Shown here piece after piece: positions 1-46,846 of a stretch of 64,000 nt of DNA. A program made the position numbers and the translations under genes. Under the pieces are notes generated by a model. The model had not been told where the DNA came from. It did not search any database and was given only the letters and a program-made list of their open reading frames with translations. How positions within the stretch are numbered: the stretch's first letter is position 1; the number at the start of each line of letters is the position of its first letter. Source of the stretch: Glandiceps talaboti. Its lineage: Eukaryota; Hemichordata; Enteropneusta; Spengelidae. The stretch lies in NCBI RefSeq assembly GCF_964340395.1, contig NC_135559.1, positions 14,062,259 through 14,126,258 on the forward strand. Reading direction: 5' to 3'.

Positions 1-176
<176 letters not shown>

Positions 177-1515
177 TTAGAATTTGAAACTACTCATTTT
201 ATGATGTCCATTTATTATTTTAACTCATAACACGTTGATTGAGCAATAGATAAATCTTTATTTACATAACAATATATTCGTTTAACTAAACATCAGACAA
301 CACTGAGCATATTACATGTACACAACATTTGAAAATACGGAGAGACGAGTTCTGCTATGATGTACACGTAAGGTATGGAGAATAATTCAAGTGTTTATGT
401 AAATACTAGATTAGTCTTGATACTTATTCCTAAAAACGTTGACTCTGATCTATATTGCTGGCCTACGTAGACAAGTTCCTGAGTTAAAAATCATGGAATC
501 TGTGATTCTTTTAATGAAAAATAACCATTTTAACTTAATTTGTTCAAATACAAGATACTTTAGATATGCCCATTACAGTCTCTCAATTTGAACAATATCT
601 GAATGAATATTATGTTTGTATGTTTGAAAATGGGTCAAAATTGGCAGAATTGCTGAACTTATTTTTAAGGAATGAATACTTCGACTGAATTTAGAGCTAA
701 TGCGAATAGATGCTGCTCTCCTCTAACCATACAAACAAACTTTGTGGTCGAAGTTATCGTTCTTGAAAATCAATTTCTTTCTACGCACAATTCAGTCACT
801 TTGATAGTATTTTAACCATTTTAACCATTTTAACTGATTTATATTTGTCATGTGCTTTACTCATTTTTCAATTGTTACTTTTTAAGTGACATCACAATGA
901 TTTCTTAATGTATTTATACATAATGGAAACAAATAAATACCAAATACATTCATCGTTGTTCTTGAGTGAATGTGGGGACCCTTGGTGTCATCTAAAAGCT
1001 GTTTTTCTAATAGTTACGAAAAGCCATGAGTCCATTATAACCTGTCGTTCTTGCTTGATCAGTGACTACAGTAGCTCTCGTTCTACCGACCAACTTGTTA
1101 TGGTACGCTACATTCATATCAGCTGATTGGCTTGAATGTACATTTAGTGCTAATATAATTTAAATTTTATACATACGGGTATTCTGATTTCGAGTTTTGG
1201 CGTTGTGAATACCATAATAAGCTGGCAGATAGAACAAGCACTAGTGTATGACTGCCAGTTACAGATGTAGTGAGGGAGACAGGCTACGTGTCAAAATAGA
1301 TTTTAAAAGGTACACTATCTGACTAGTAACCAGAAAGTATTATTCAACATGACATAAAACGTGGTGAGATTGATATATTTGAGGGATTTTATTTTTCAGA
1401 AAGCTACACTCATTTCTTATTCAGATTTTTATGATAAATGGCAGGCCTTCACTTCGCTCATCACAGTATACAACAACTGTTTATTACATAAAGGTGTATA
1501 TCATTCTTGCAACTG

Positions 1516-1608
1516 TACACACACACACACACATACACACATACATACATACATACATACATACATACATACACACATACACACATACACACATACATAC
1601 ACACACTA
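1516..1608. repeat. (CA)n/(CATA)n microsatellite
   Basis: Mixed CA and CATA repeats. The open frames of His-Thr and Cys-Val repeats across it are artefacts of the array. Confidence 0.95.
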
Positions 1609-2265
1609 AATGACATGTAATGAAAATTTCAACAAACCCCATTTGATCATGTAAAAATCTATTACGTAACAATTATATATATGGCTATTATTCAGATTAT
1701 TTTATCTACATCTTACGTTTTTTAGAGAAGTAAAATTTGTCAAAATCATCATAGTTGAATTAAGATGAAGATGCGCCGTTGTCTAAAGGCCAGTGTAATC
1801 TGTAGCTGACGTCATCCTCCAAAATCACGAATTGTGTGAGCAAAATAAGAGATCTCACAAAACTTGCCCTCTTGACGATAACAAATAGTAAATATTGTTT
1901 TGCTATTATTGCGTTTAGGATAATCTTATATAATAATAATAACACTATTAATAGTAGCACTATTCACAAAGCAGATTACAGTGGTTAGCATTCTATAAAG
2001 TATCTCCAAATTATTCAAATATATAAAGACATTGACACGACCACTTGAAAAATAAGGGCAGCTCGAATGTCATCTATGGACGGAAGAGAAAGAGCTGGAA
2101 AGGTGAAGGAATGGTGTACGGACAGTCGACGTCACTTCTATGACATTTCATAACTTTACAAGGTCAGAATTAAGGAGAGGTAAATCTACTGGTAGTACTA
2201 TCCAATCTATACTGGATTTTTAAATCTTTCCAAAGGCAACTCCCTTGTTTGCAAACTTCTTTCAT

Positions 2266-2329
2266 ATGACCCATGACCTTTCAGATGACCCATGACCTTT
2301 CAGATGACCCGTGAACTTTCAGATGACCT
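2266..2329. repeat. 19-bp tandem repeat, about 3.3 copies
   Basis: Units of the form ATGACCCATGACCTTTCAG start at about 2266, 2285, 2304 and 2323, with one or two changes per copy. Confidence 0.85.
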
Positions 2330-2603
2330 GATTAATGATATATATGATTATAACCAAGCTTTCTTGGAATTGGTTGACCCTGAAAAGGAAGTAAAATATT
2401 CGAATTTAAAATGAAGAAATGTTAGAAAAACGATGCGATACAAATCAGATATCCGTTCAGATTTGTTAGTACCAAATGAGTCATTTGCTGAAGCTGATGT
2501 GCACTGAATTTAACAAATGTCTTAATAGTGCTTTATCAAACGTAAAAGCCTTGTGTTGCAGACTGGATAGTTATAGCTAACACTTCATAACATATATCTG
2601 AAA

Positions 2604-34622
<32,019 letters not shown>

Positions 34623-35877
34623 ACTAGAAAACAATGGGTGCCAGATTAGATGTCACTTTTCTAGTACAACGTCGCAAAAGCATGCAAAGTTGAAGGAACG
34701 CACACAGACTTTCTGTGCTATCGCCATCGACCTGCAACAGAGTACACTACAGAAACTACATTGGAGATCAAATTTTCTTGTTAGCCGTATCAACTTCAGC
34801 AAATGAGATTTCAGGCAGCCGCAACTTCTTTCTCGGGGCAGAACGCAAATCAATCAAAATAAGCATATCTGCGTCATATACTTGGTAAGAGGAACGGCAT
34901 GTACCATTTTAGTAGGGGGTGTCCTGATACTTACATCAGACATGCTATCCTGCTAACATGGATATAAGTCACTTTTAAGGCATATGAGGCACTTTTAAGA
35001 ATAAACTTGATATATTTCTTTAAGGTTGTTTACTAGATTTCCAGGATTTATAAAACCTAATTTTAACCTGAATACTTCATTAATTCTCAATGGAATACCA
35101 TATTTCAAACATTCAACCCGAAGTATGTAATGAAGCTTATTTCAGGTATTCAATGCAGATGGAAAGTTTCTATACTTGCTCATTAAAGACATGACTACAT
35201 TCACAGTCAAGCAAAATCTGTTGGGACGTTACGTGAACAAATAAAGATTACATCTTCTAGCATTTTACTATTATGCTCACATTATAACGCCCTGGGAATA
35301 CATATGCTGTGAATCATGACTGTCGGATAAGCAGAATGGAATAAACTCTGAAAAATGCAATCATCTCAAAATGCATCACTGTGCAAGAGACAGTTTTGTT
35401 GCCCACATTGGTATCTAGGAACCTTATTTACCATGAGAAATGATTGGATAGGGGATAAAAAAAAATAATTATGTGCTCATAGGAGGTACCATTATGGACT
35501 TGGTTTTGTTTGTTAAATATAAACGCAATGGTTGATAATTGTGAAATACCTTATATAAGTGAAACAGCAAGTTCACGGTAAACGTTCATGTGATTAGCAC
35601 CACATGATGTCAAATAAATTGAAATTATTTCTTCAGATATAAATGGTGAAGTAAACAAGTATTAGATCTATTGTAACTGAAAGTAGGTAGTACATACTGT
35701 GCACTGCGAAAAAATATGAGATAACTAAATATAAATCTATGCTATACAGATTATACGAATACGTTGACATTACGAAGGTGATATGAGACATACTTGGTAT
35801 AACCATCATGTCTAAATAAGACAAATGTGAAAAAAATTATAGATAAAAAGTGTGTCTTGTAGTCATACTTTTGAAAC

Positions 35878-35926
35878 ACACACACACATGTGCACACACA
35901 GAGACGCACATACATACATACATACA

Positions 35927-35960
<34 letters not shown>

Positions 35961-36037
35961 CATACATACATACATACATACATACACACACGCACGCACG
36001 CACGCACGCACACGCACACACACACACACACACACAG
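35878..36037. repeat. (CA)n(CATA)n(CGCA)n microsatellite
   Basis: CA units, then about 20 CATA units, then CGCA and CA units. Confidence 0.96.
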
Positions 36038-37567
36038 ATTTAGCACAAGTTATAGTTTTATGATTTGACAGAAACTTCTTTATTCTTTAGCAATTTAAAC
36101 AAATATTAAGCTATATGGTGCATATTAATGATTCCACAAGTAGCGCATGGACCATGTTTCATAAGCATTGCTATAATTTGATTAATGTGACTGTTCCTTA
36201 AAGATGTTAATATCTTCATATTAAATGTATATTACGTGTGGGTATATTGAAGTCGTGAACATTTATCAGTTTAGGTTTCTTTACACAGGCCATTAAAAGT
36301 GTGAAATATGACAACAGTTATTAACGTTTTCATGATAAGTTCATTTCACTCCTAGCACTCTGAGTATGTGCAATTCACCAAACAACGTAGAGACTTCCTT
36401 TCATTGAAGTTTCCTGTGAAAAATCATAGTGTATATCATATCAGGAAAGAAAATTGTCTTATTTACGACTAACAACCATGTTAGAGACTCCCAGCTTGAA
36501 AAAATGCCTTATGGCATGTGTTTAGGATACCGTAGGGATATTGAAACATAAATGAACATCTCTCTTGAACCTTTTCTAAATAATTTTCTGAACCCTTTTA
36601 AATAATTTAAAGATAAACTATGTGTGCCTCATTTCTAATTCACTTTGTTGTATTTTTTACGATTTGGTATTTCGCATCTGATAATCTGCTGTGCTGCTAA
36701 TGATGCATTACCCCAAATTATATTTTAGAACGCTTTTAAAGATTTCACTGTTAACTATTAAACAAATCATTTATATTCTCTTGTGGCTGTAATCCAACAG
36801 ATAGAAATTCTAACAGGGTATCTCAAAAATGTTCATTTGATTTCACTATGTATACAAAATTACATCAATTCAAGTTTTAAGAACCGTCCTTAATACGTGT
36901 CACTGACATCGGGTTATGCGTAAAGTTCTACGCAAGTTTTATTACCTCGAATCATTAACCAACAGCATTTAATATTCTTCGAACGTAAGTCTTATCAGTA
37001 TTGGCGCCAGCAAAGCCAATTTTGCAGCCGCTGCATTATTTTCAGCGTACCCCTTTGGACGGAAAGCTTTATAATCTATATGTTTCCAATAATGAAAATT
37101 TAATAATAAATCATTTCGTCACATATTTATTAAAACGCCCTTTATTGGTATTTTAATCTCTCTGCTTCAGCATTAAAAATTTATGATTTTTCACATGCTG
37201 ATAAAACTACCTGTCTTATTAGATGTATTATGCTCTAATTTAAAGTGGCAGGGTGTAGATTAAAACAACAATGTATTTCTCTTCTCATGCATCAAGTCAT
37301 TTGAACTATCATTGTAAAGTTTTTGCAAGCCTGGAAGTCATGCTACACAGTTAATAGCTGTTTCCGTCAAAGCATGCCGTTCCAAACAGACGTTATCGAA
37401 TTGAATGAATTACTTCAACACGTCTTATATATTAACGATAACACTATCAGGGATACATCACCACGCTATACATCACATTCGCCTCGTATTTCCACTTATG
37501 ATAGCTCTCATAAACTTATGACATACATATATACACACGGGACTGTTCTACTCATTACTTTTGCACT

Positions 37568-37876
37568 CGTACATACATACATACATACATACATACATAC
37601 ATACATACATACATACATGCATGCATGCATGCATACATACATACATATATGCATGCATGCATGCATGCATGCTTGCATGCATACATGCATACATACATAC
37701 ATACATACATACATACATACATACATACATGCATACATGCATACATGCATACATACATACATACATACATACATACATACACACACACACATACGTACGT
37801 ACGTACGTACATACATACATACATACATACATACATACATACATACGTACGTACATACATACATACATACATACAT
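37568..37876. repeat. (ACAT)n/(GCAT)n/(ACGT)n microsatellite, about 310 bp
   Basis: Long tetranucleotide array with internal switches between ACAT, GCAT and ACGT units. The long Tyr/Ile-His-Thr and Met-Tyr-Val-Cys open frames over it are artefacts. Confidence 0.97.
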
Positions 37877-40800
37877 TTATCAACTTACACACCTCATTCA
37901 AAGACATAATCAGTCAATAAATCAGTCAATCACTTATTCTATCAATCATGAACACTTGTAAGCTACAAAGGCAGATATACCTGGTTGCGTGTATATTGAC
38001 TACTGAAATGAGTATACTCATTGGCGTATATTATTACTGAATACAAATGGCCTTGAATAAGAATAAAAATATTGGAAAATGCATCGCACAGTCCTTTTGC
38101 ATGCTCGGATATCGCTAGATGAGTTTATACCTGGCATTCCAAACAGCTTGTTATTGCAATTGCTAGGCACCCACCTTTTCCAAAATGCGTTTCTTAAACT
38201 CGGAACAAAAAGGTAGTTAAGCGATTGCAATTTTCAATTTCGTATTTCCCGTTGGCATTCATTCATGCATTATGTCTCGTTCAATGACACATTGAATCGG
38301 TTCATGAATAGTTTGAGTCCATACTTTCAAGGATGAATACACATGTTTGTCTTATACACATTTAGATTGATTGATACCCAGTGACGTCAGCACCCTGTAC
38401 ATAAAACTGTCGTGCCCTGATGTCGTAGTGAACCCCTTAATTCATCCTTATCGTTTTCCAAGACTTATTGGAATAAACGATTATATATTGTTTTGCTGTA
38501 GATTAAAGGAATTCAATTGTTGATTTACATATAAAAATCTTACAAATGTTCTAAGCCTCACATTGGATCATGCAGTTAAGTTATCCACAAAATGTTTGGA
38601 ATTCGACTGTACCGTTTATCCTTCATTATCTTTTTTTCAAGTAGTTGTTTCCAAAAGTGGATGTGAAATCAATACAAAAAATGGAACTTTCCAATGAACT
38701 CAGAAATTATCATTCTGTGTTCCTGAAAACACCTAGTCGTGTTCAATGCATAGAATATTCTTTTATTAGTTTGTATGTTTGGTCTTTTCTTGGCATGTTA
38801 GAAAGAGTATTGGACAAAGTCATTTATTCATCTTAATAATTTTGTTTTGTTTGGTGCAACATGTGTGTGTATAATTTGTAGAAGGATGTAGGTTTAATGG
38901 TTGCCATGGTAACCATTTGATATTTATTTTAATAACATGGACAATAATGCTATTTGATATTGATTTTTGATAGTGAATCATGCACATTAAAAATAGACGA
39001 AACCTTCCCGGTATTCAGCCTGTCACGAATTTTGCGAATTAGTTTGACACATTAAAAAACTCATCCAAAAGGTAAATTCTAATGAAGTTATGTAGTCGTT
39101 GAGTCAAAATTTCTTAATATTTGGAGTCGATGTATTGACGTTTCGTAGTGTTGTTTGAGATTTCTCGACAAAAGACAATCTATACATTTATAATCTTATG
39201 GTTCGTATACCTCAAACTCCTTCCACTGAAAAATAAAATCGGTTATAAACGACACTAAAAGTGTGTTTCCTGTATCTTTTTAAGTAAAATAGCCATTGCA
39301 TTAGTTCCAGTAGCGTCCAATGACTCCTAAATTCGTATAGCAATTCTCACCCTAACGTCTGTAGTTATTAGTAATACTATCATACGAATAAACATATACC
39401 AAACCCAGATCCGGTAATTTATTGGCGAAAGAGAATTTCAGAAAACTGACTATGTATATCAAATCAAGTCGACGGTGAGCATGACGTGTGATTACGTACA
39501 TTTCAAAGGAAATACCACCATCATAGAGTAAATTTTCATTTCGTATATTTTAGATTGACGGATTTGACTACAAACACCGTTATATGGGCTTTTATCGTTG
39601 TATGTGGCTTGTTCGACTGGTATGTCCACTCATCCAAGATATAATTATGCACTATTAGTGGCAGTAATCATATTATATTATAATATTATCCCTGGGGGTT
39701 TCATTGAGCAGAATTCTAAAGAAATGTGTATTCTGTATGCAGGAAATACAACTGTTTTGTAAGATTACTTAGCATTACACGTAGAGGTTGTGACAGGAAA
39801 GTCGGTGTACGTACTGAGCAGCTGAATACTAATTCTCGAATTCTTATTCCCTAGGGTTGTATCCCATCACGCTGAATGTCACACGTTTTCTGAAATAACA
39901 TTCCGATCAGTATACGTTTGATAAAAGTTAAGGTACATACATTTTATGGGTCATTCGGGATTGTACAATAAGGCAGTAGAGTAACTACCTGCAAACAGCA
40001 ATATCCCTTGCGGAAACTACGTATTTGCAAATACTAGTTGTGGGCTGATATTAAAAAATGCATATGCAAAGGCGTATGTTATTTTCGATATTACGTTGTT
40101 AATTTTGTTAAAGTCACATTTGAACGTTCCCCTCTGCAATCAGGTCACACTTAACCCCTGTATCTATTTAAAAGGGATATTTGTAATACTTATTATTAGA
40201 AATGTGTATGAAGGTTCCTGTTAAAACTGTCCAAAAATCACTGCTTACCAAGAATCTAATAACGAAAATATAATGAGTTGCACATTTGTAATATCACGTT
40301 CTGAATTATTTTAAATTAACACGTTCCGGGAATTGACATGCATCTGGTGTGGAATATGGGATCCAGATTGTGATCTTATCAGCATTACTCTAATGTAATT
40401 TTATACTGCTTTATCATTATGATAACGATTTTCTGAAAATGACAGCTGGTATTCTTAGGTTTTGTGGGGTTCTTCGTTTCAAAAAAGAAGAGTGAGACAA
40501 CTATCACATTATCTCATTTAATATTTTTGCGCTGTTCGTGTTATGTTATGACAGAAAGATATCTTGATTGATGGATCTTTACAATCATCTGTTTTCCTTT
40601 TATTGCAATATTCTCTACCGTTCGTTCATCGGCAAACGCGCATGAATGACAATAAGATGTCTTAAAACGAAATGCCCACGTTTACGTGTTTGTCATTATC
40701 AGTTACTCAATAGCTAATTCAAGCTTGCATCTTAATATCAACTAAATGTTCATGCCGAAATGGGTTCTGCACTATCGCCCATTGTTTTTATTTGCAAATA

Positions 40801-40895
40801 ATGAGGAAAAGCATTTCATAAATACGACACAATTATGTATGTTAATGAAGACACTTCCCAAACATATATAAATTAAAAGACATGTATAAATAAAT

Positions 40896-41627
40896 TTATA
40901 CGTCACCTGTCACCAATCTTGCATTCTGATTGGTCGAGAGCCCTGCAGATACACAGGCGTATTTTTCACCAACAGCCGTATTTTTGCTTGTTGTATCACG
41001 TGATCACTGCACGTCCCCTTGTAAACAAATCTAGCAGACAACTAGAGATCGAGCTATAACCAGCATTTCCAGTGTCAAATTTGTTGTCAATTGAACAAAA
41101 TATCACCGTTGTATACATTGTAACAAGTCTTTGAACTGTACTTTTCATGTCACAGGGAAATAGTCAAAAATTCCACACACAACCGTGAAAGTCCAGTGAC
41201 GGCGAACGCACGGTCGTCACGCGATCGTAAACATGAATTCCTAAATTTATGAAGGATATGAAAATTACCACCACAGAGGGTGTAATTTTTGCTTAACTAG
41301 AACAACAAAGCATATCACGAACATCTATGTACATTTAATGGAATACAGTACGCAAAACAAAGACGCACTCATTTTTCAGCTGATGGTTATAAGTTTGAAT
41401 ATATCGCTGAGTGATATGCAAATAGTAAACATTACGTCATACTACTGAGCAAACGCGCACTCTGATTGGATGATAAAGTTAAGGCTGACATGTAAACAAC
41501 CGCGTTGCAGATCAGAGAGGTGCATGATACTACGCTCAACAGTATAACGCGGAAGTGATTTTATTTTAAAATGAAACAGCATTTTTAGACATTCAAAAAT
41601 GAATTCATAGTCGCAGGTGACGTATAA
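40896..41627. mobile_element. Possible MITE with 14-bp terminal inverted repeats
   Basis: TTATACGTCACCTG at 40896-40909 and its exact complement CAGGTGACGTATAA at 41614-41627 bracket 732 bp with no coding potential. I could not define a clear target-site duplication. Confidence 0.5.
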
Positions 41628-41779
41628 GTATGTTATTTACCAAATACTGTTCCACATCTTGCTGCTCGAGGTAATTTTTCTGGTATAACGGCTCGCCTCC
41701 GGCTCTCCGTTATACCAGAAAAAATTACCTCTCGCAGCAAGATATGGAACGGTATTTGGCAAATAACATATACGTATAT
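41620..41779. repeat. Near-perfect palindrome with ~75-bp arms
   Basis: The left arm (ATGTTATTTACCAAATACTG ... CTGGTATAACGG) is mirrored by the right arm (CCGTTATACCAG ... TATTTGGCAAATAACATA). The loop is only about 12 bp (CTCGCCTCCGGCTCT region). It may be the end of, or nested in, the neighbouring MITE-like element. Confidence 0.88.
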
Positions 41780-44700
41780 CTAACTGGCAGAATCTTGATC
41801 ATAAATCACAAGTGTAAATTGCAATGAAAGTGAGAGTAAATTCAAAGTTAAAACAAAGGTATTGATTCAAATTAAAATGACAGTAAAATAAAGCCTTTGG
41901 GTTAAAACAACGGTTCTATTCAAAATGTAATATTTAAAATCTAAAAAAAGAGTAAATTAAAATAAACGTTATACAAAATATATGGAACTGATAGTTACAA
42001 AGTAATACAAAAATTTAAACGCAATGAAAATATAAAATGAGAAATTATCATGTTGATCAAAATCATGATAACAATGTGTGCGCTATTATACACTACGTAT
42101 TTTTACGGTTCCATGCCATTCATGTCAAACTTCTTGAAAACCCTCTGAGGTGCAAAAATAGTAAATAGCAAATTTGTACTCACTACTGCTGATAACATTT
42201 AAAATAAAATTACTAAAATTACTTATAATAATAAAAAAAAATAGGCAAGATTGGGAGTCAACTTCGATGAAACAAGCAATTTTCAATAACCAAAAAATGA
42301 TACTTAGGCGGAAACAAATGATTATTTGGCATACGAAACCTGTGTTATTGTGAGCCGTCTTGGTTGCCGTACACAAGTGTTAGCGCCAGGTGAAACCATA
42401 CTCACTTAGGCATGTAGCTCATGACTAATTGGTCTTGTTTGATAAAACTTAATTAGGGACAACTAGGAAGATTTAACGATGAACTTTAGGTCTGAAATAA
42501 GTTAATAGTACTTGAGGTTGATAATAGACTAGAGGCCTGGAATGCAAAATGCGAACCACATCAAACGTTTTCGACTACCTTCACGTTAACAAATGTCACG
42601 TAGGTCATAATATGCTGTGAAATGATAATGAAGTCGACGAATCTATCCATTAAACACATCTCTTGCGAAGATTTCACGAATTCTCTTAACTTAAAGAACA
42701 TTTCAAATTCCTGAATGTGATTTGGAAATCAATTTAAACGATTGTGGAAGTACGTCGGCAAATGCATTGCCGGTACAAATGCATGGAATTTCTTATACAT
42801 CTACACTGTAAATTCGGCAGTCAATCTGGTTTATAGTGTAATATCAGGTTAGCTACTGTGAGAAAATTACATTGGATCGGGAAGCACGATGGAGTATATT
42901 ACGCATTACAAACGAAAGATTGCGTTTCCCAACCATCCATCTACATGATTGATATCTTTAATATGAACTAAAGTGATAAGTATCTTTTCGTTGAACAAGA
43001 CGCTATTTTATAAAGTCTGATATACTAAATGTAGTTTCAGATCCAAGTCTTCTCGTGCTGAGATTACTGTGTGATTTATTCTAAATCCTGCTGTTTGCAC
43101 AGATTAGTCAAGTTGTGACGTAGTTTGCAAACATCCCTTTTCCTGGCCAGATGTATCAGGTCTTTACATCCCAGATGAGCGCTAAGACGTACGAAAGTGT
43201 TACTGGGACTGTGGAATTTGTGTTCAGAATGACGTAAGGACCGAAACCCAACCAATGATAAAGAATTGTCAATTAATATGACATGGCACTAGTGGTACAC
43301 ATATGGAAATGGAAAGGGAGAAATGTCGTATAAAACTTAACATTTTCAACAATTTTCCTGACATATTATACACTATCATGGGAACCCAATACAGTGACGT
43401 CCCCTTTACAACAACTGCAAAGTTAATACAGATGGTTGATACTTAATACAGACTAAGAAACGTAAGTGAAGAGTGTCAAAAGAAAATCCCGTTTCACCAC
43501 GACATATTGCATTCATAATATATCTTGCTTTGAAACTGCTCTTTGCACATCGCATACCAACAATTACCGTCTTCGCTAACAGGGGATTCAGGAATGTTTA
43601 GAACTTGATATGGGGACTGTTCTCTTCCGAAAAGTGAATTAAACTATTCTCTAAAGTCGCTCCATTATTTTTGCTATATACGTTACGTTGATGAGAAGTC
43701 ACTCCAAGTATCGGAGTACAAAAAAAAACATTCAAATGGGGATTAATTTCATACATATGATATTGTGTGCTGTTCATCTCTTTGTACACACTATCTGAAG
43801 TCGAGCAGACTAACTCTGTAATTGAGACATTCAGACATAATAGAATCATTGGGACTGAAGGCATTCCTCTCTTATACTCTTAACATTTGACTTATGCTTG
43901 CTAAGCAGGTCTAGGGGCTTAAACATATAAGCACTAACTAGGACAAAACAGTGAACCCAGGCAGCAATTAATCGTTAATGTAGTTGATAACAGGGTTAGG
44001 TTAATGATACACCTGAGACAATAAGGGCATAGGTCTGAAGAGAGTTCTTACGCTTTCAAATCTTCAAGAGTCACATCAAAGATTGATTGCAACAGCATGT
44101 CATTCTTCATTTCGATTCAAAGGAACATCGTTTCTCATCATCTGTTGTCATGACATGCAGGGGCGGGGAAGGTTTTCCGATGTGACTGCTAGTTGAAACT
44201 TAAAAGTTCGTATCCGACAATTTTCACGCCATCAAGAAAGTCTCATATTTTCCGAAAGAATTTAGATAAGAGTAGTTATCGAAGCTTTGTGAAAAACCGT
44301 TATGTATGTTAGCAGAGAGTACTTTCTTTTCGTAATATTTCGTTCATTTCTGCCGGCTATAAAGTCAAACTTTTCTCGCTGGTAGACGATCGAATGTTCA
44401 CTTAACATATCCATGTTGATTTTGACTAGTTTGTTAAGTGTACAAGAATCCAGAAAATACCAGGTATCCCGATTCACTAAATAAAAGGTAGTCGCCAGCA
44501 AAGTGGTAAAATTGATACAAAGGATTTGTATGTCGTTCTGTACAGGTATATCTGGTTCTACCAACGCACACCTATTACTAAGTCCATTCTTTAATTTTCG
44601 CATGCTGTCGACATGTCGTTTGGATTCTTAATATTCTATATATCATATATCTTGTCGCCTAACGCGTCACAGTGTTTGCTAATCAACCCAGCCAAATAGA

Positions 44701-46509
44701 AATTTGCTCACCCGAGGGCAAATAAAGGATTTGAGATTTTCAAATGAAATGAAAAAAATTACATTGCATTATTTTTAGATAACACAATCTCTCGTGCTAA
44801 GAGATTCAAACTAAAGCAATCAAAGGGTTGAATAGTTATATTAGTTTTTTAACTGTAACATCATCTATGGATTTTAAATGGTGTTATTTTTCATTACTTT
44901 CTAGGGATTATAAACTTACGAAAGACAAAATGAGTTCATAAAGGTCGCCTACCTGACTGTTTCCTGATAAAAGTAAGATCATGATACAATGTTGGATGAA
45001 TGACAGTAGCATGCTGACGTTATTACATCGTGATTGCTTGTATAGATATGCTTGAACCCGCTGACACCTCATGATGTTGAAGTGTTTGTCCAGTTCTCAA
45101 ACAGAATGAGAAGTACGGCTGGTGAAAGAGTAGAGTCATTTGTAGCAAGCCATCATCCCATCCAGCAACCGTTAGATTACGCTCAGTGTGTATGAAAACT
45201 ATAAGATGAGCCTCAATCTGTTGTAAAAGTGCTGGATTTAACCATTATAAAGAGAGGTAGAGAGGTGTTGAGGTATTTAGCGAGACGGGAGGGATAACGT
45301 TCGCAATCGTGTATATATATTATGTATGGTATATTAAATGTAGTTACATTATCACATATAAACGGTGCCTACATTGTTCTAAAGTGCTCTAAATATTAGT
45401 CAAAACTTTCAAAATGGACAGTCATTACCTTTCCCAATTTTTCATAATTTGCTCCTTGAGGAATGTCTTATTATGAAAAATTGGGAAGACTTTGAAGGTT
45501 TTGATTTATATTTCAAACACCGCATAGCGAATAACATAGACGCATGCTGCCATACTACAAGGGTATACATCCCACATTTTCTGTTTCAACGTATTCAACT
45601 TGGTTTACGTGTGGTATAGTAAATGTTATTTAATGGCAGTTAAGTGATGATTGTGTACTTTCCTTAGTCCCATTAGTTTACATATGTTCCACTTTAATCC
45701 ATACTTCATTAGAGTGCGACTATTTTGCGACACTATTTCATAACATTAAGTTCAAGGACTGTTGTTGCTAAAAGAGTGAATATGCTGTATATTTGTTACA
45801 AATCAGCAAGGAAGATATGGTTGGGTGTGGCTGGTGTTCGGTATAATTACAAAGTAGCGGCTGCATGCGTGATCTGACAAGAATGAGAGCAACACATTTA
45901 TGATATTGTGCTAAGTATCACCCAAAGGAATTAGATAAAATAATTTTCAACCTTTAATTTATAATAGATTAAGCATATCATAAGTTCCATAACAAACAGA
46001 AGCAAATGTTTTAATTATGTAATATGTCTTACATATGGAACGTGTTTAACCAATTTAATGATAAATGATAAAAGACAGATCACTGGGTCACCTAATGTCA
46101 CGAATTTATCATAGATATAATAAAACTTTTTATATATGTAATATATGTGTCATAATTATATTATATATTTTACCAATTTCATGATATACGATACACAAGT
46201 TTTAACTATGTGTTATGCATGTAATGTGTTTTGCCAATGTAACGACAAACTACAATGACATACCAATTAGACTTGAGATTGGTAAAATTGGGTTTTGATT
46301 AAAAAGAGTTGACAAGACCTTTAGACTACGTTAAAGCTGTATTACCGTCGTTTTGACTCCATACTGTAGGTCGACTTCTTCATGGTATAGCGGTGTACAT
46401 TGAGTTCCGGAGGTTGAGAGCGATAAGGGACTGTTGTGAGCTTAGTATTATTTATAAAGTGGTTGGTAATCCTTCGTCATCGTTTGTATCAAACTCAATA
46501 TGTTGGTTC
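41780..46509. other. No gene found; ordinary AT-rich sequence
   Basis: The longest open frames here (for example 43598-43864 and 44262-44603 on the minus strand) have lengths expected by chance at this base composition and no recognisable domain. The one structured item is a hairpin at 45.4-45.5 kb. Confidence 0.5.
45401..45503. repeat. Hairpin with 17-bp perfect inner stem and 13-bp outer stem
   Basis: TCCCAATTTTTCATAAT (45432-45448) pairs exactly with ATTATGAAAAATTGGGA (45470-45486) across a 21-nt loop. An outer pair CAAAACTTTCAAA / TTTGAAGGTTTTG (45401-45413, 45491-45503) has one mismatch. The asymmetric bulge on the 5' arm argues against a standard microRNA precursor; a foldback remnant is as likely. 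Confidence 0.75.
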
Positions 46510-46834
46510 TTATATAGTGCTTTCCCACCCACCCAGTCTGGGTGCTTAAAGCGCTATAGCGGCAATCTATAGCGATACCCTTTATACTTCCTCAACTCCC
46601 TGGGGAGCATACACTCCATTGCAGCCTTTATAAGTACATAGGATTAAAACATTCACATTGCAACCTCCATCCTACCAGGTCCCTAATTATACAGCTGGGT
46701 TGACTAAGGCACAGTCATGGTTCAAATCTTGCCCAAGGAATTTAGACACTCAGAAGCAAACGGCATCGATGGGGTTCGAGCCTGCAACTTGCAGATTCCA
46801 CCGGCCACACTGACCATTCGCCCATCATGACTCC
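46510..46834 (-). mobile_element. tRNA-derived SINE (minus strand)
   Basis: On the minus strand the head has a pol III A-box-like TGGTCAGTGTGG and B-box-like GGCTCGAACCC. A body follows with TTGCCCAAG (in complement) and a long conserved-looking middle. The tail ends in AGCACTATATAAG near 46510. The layout matches common invertebrate tRNA-SINEs; I do not name a family. Confidence 0.75.
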
Positions 46835-46846
46835 ATATTATATATT

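Larger units (their letters stand above)
34623..40895. other. Region upstream of the receptor start; no gene found
   Basis: AT-rich sequence with microsatellites near 35.9 and 37.6-37.9 kb. It may hold the promoter or 5' UTR exons of the receptor, since an acceptor-like site precedes the start codon, but I could not identify a donor partner. Confidence 0.5.

Noticed and set aside
37323-37961. Longest open frame in the window (212 codons, plus strand) and its overlapping partners
   Set aside because: It is translation of an ACAT/GCAT microsatellite (His-Thr-Tyr-Ile repeats) open in several frames on both strands, with no gene signals.
43598-44603. Two minus-strand open frames of 88 and 113 codons
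   Set aside because: At this AT content several frames of this length are expected by chance in 64 kb. No motif, no supporting splice sites, and no neighbour gene.
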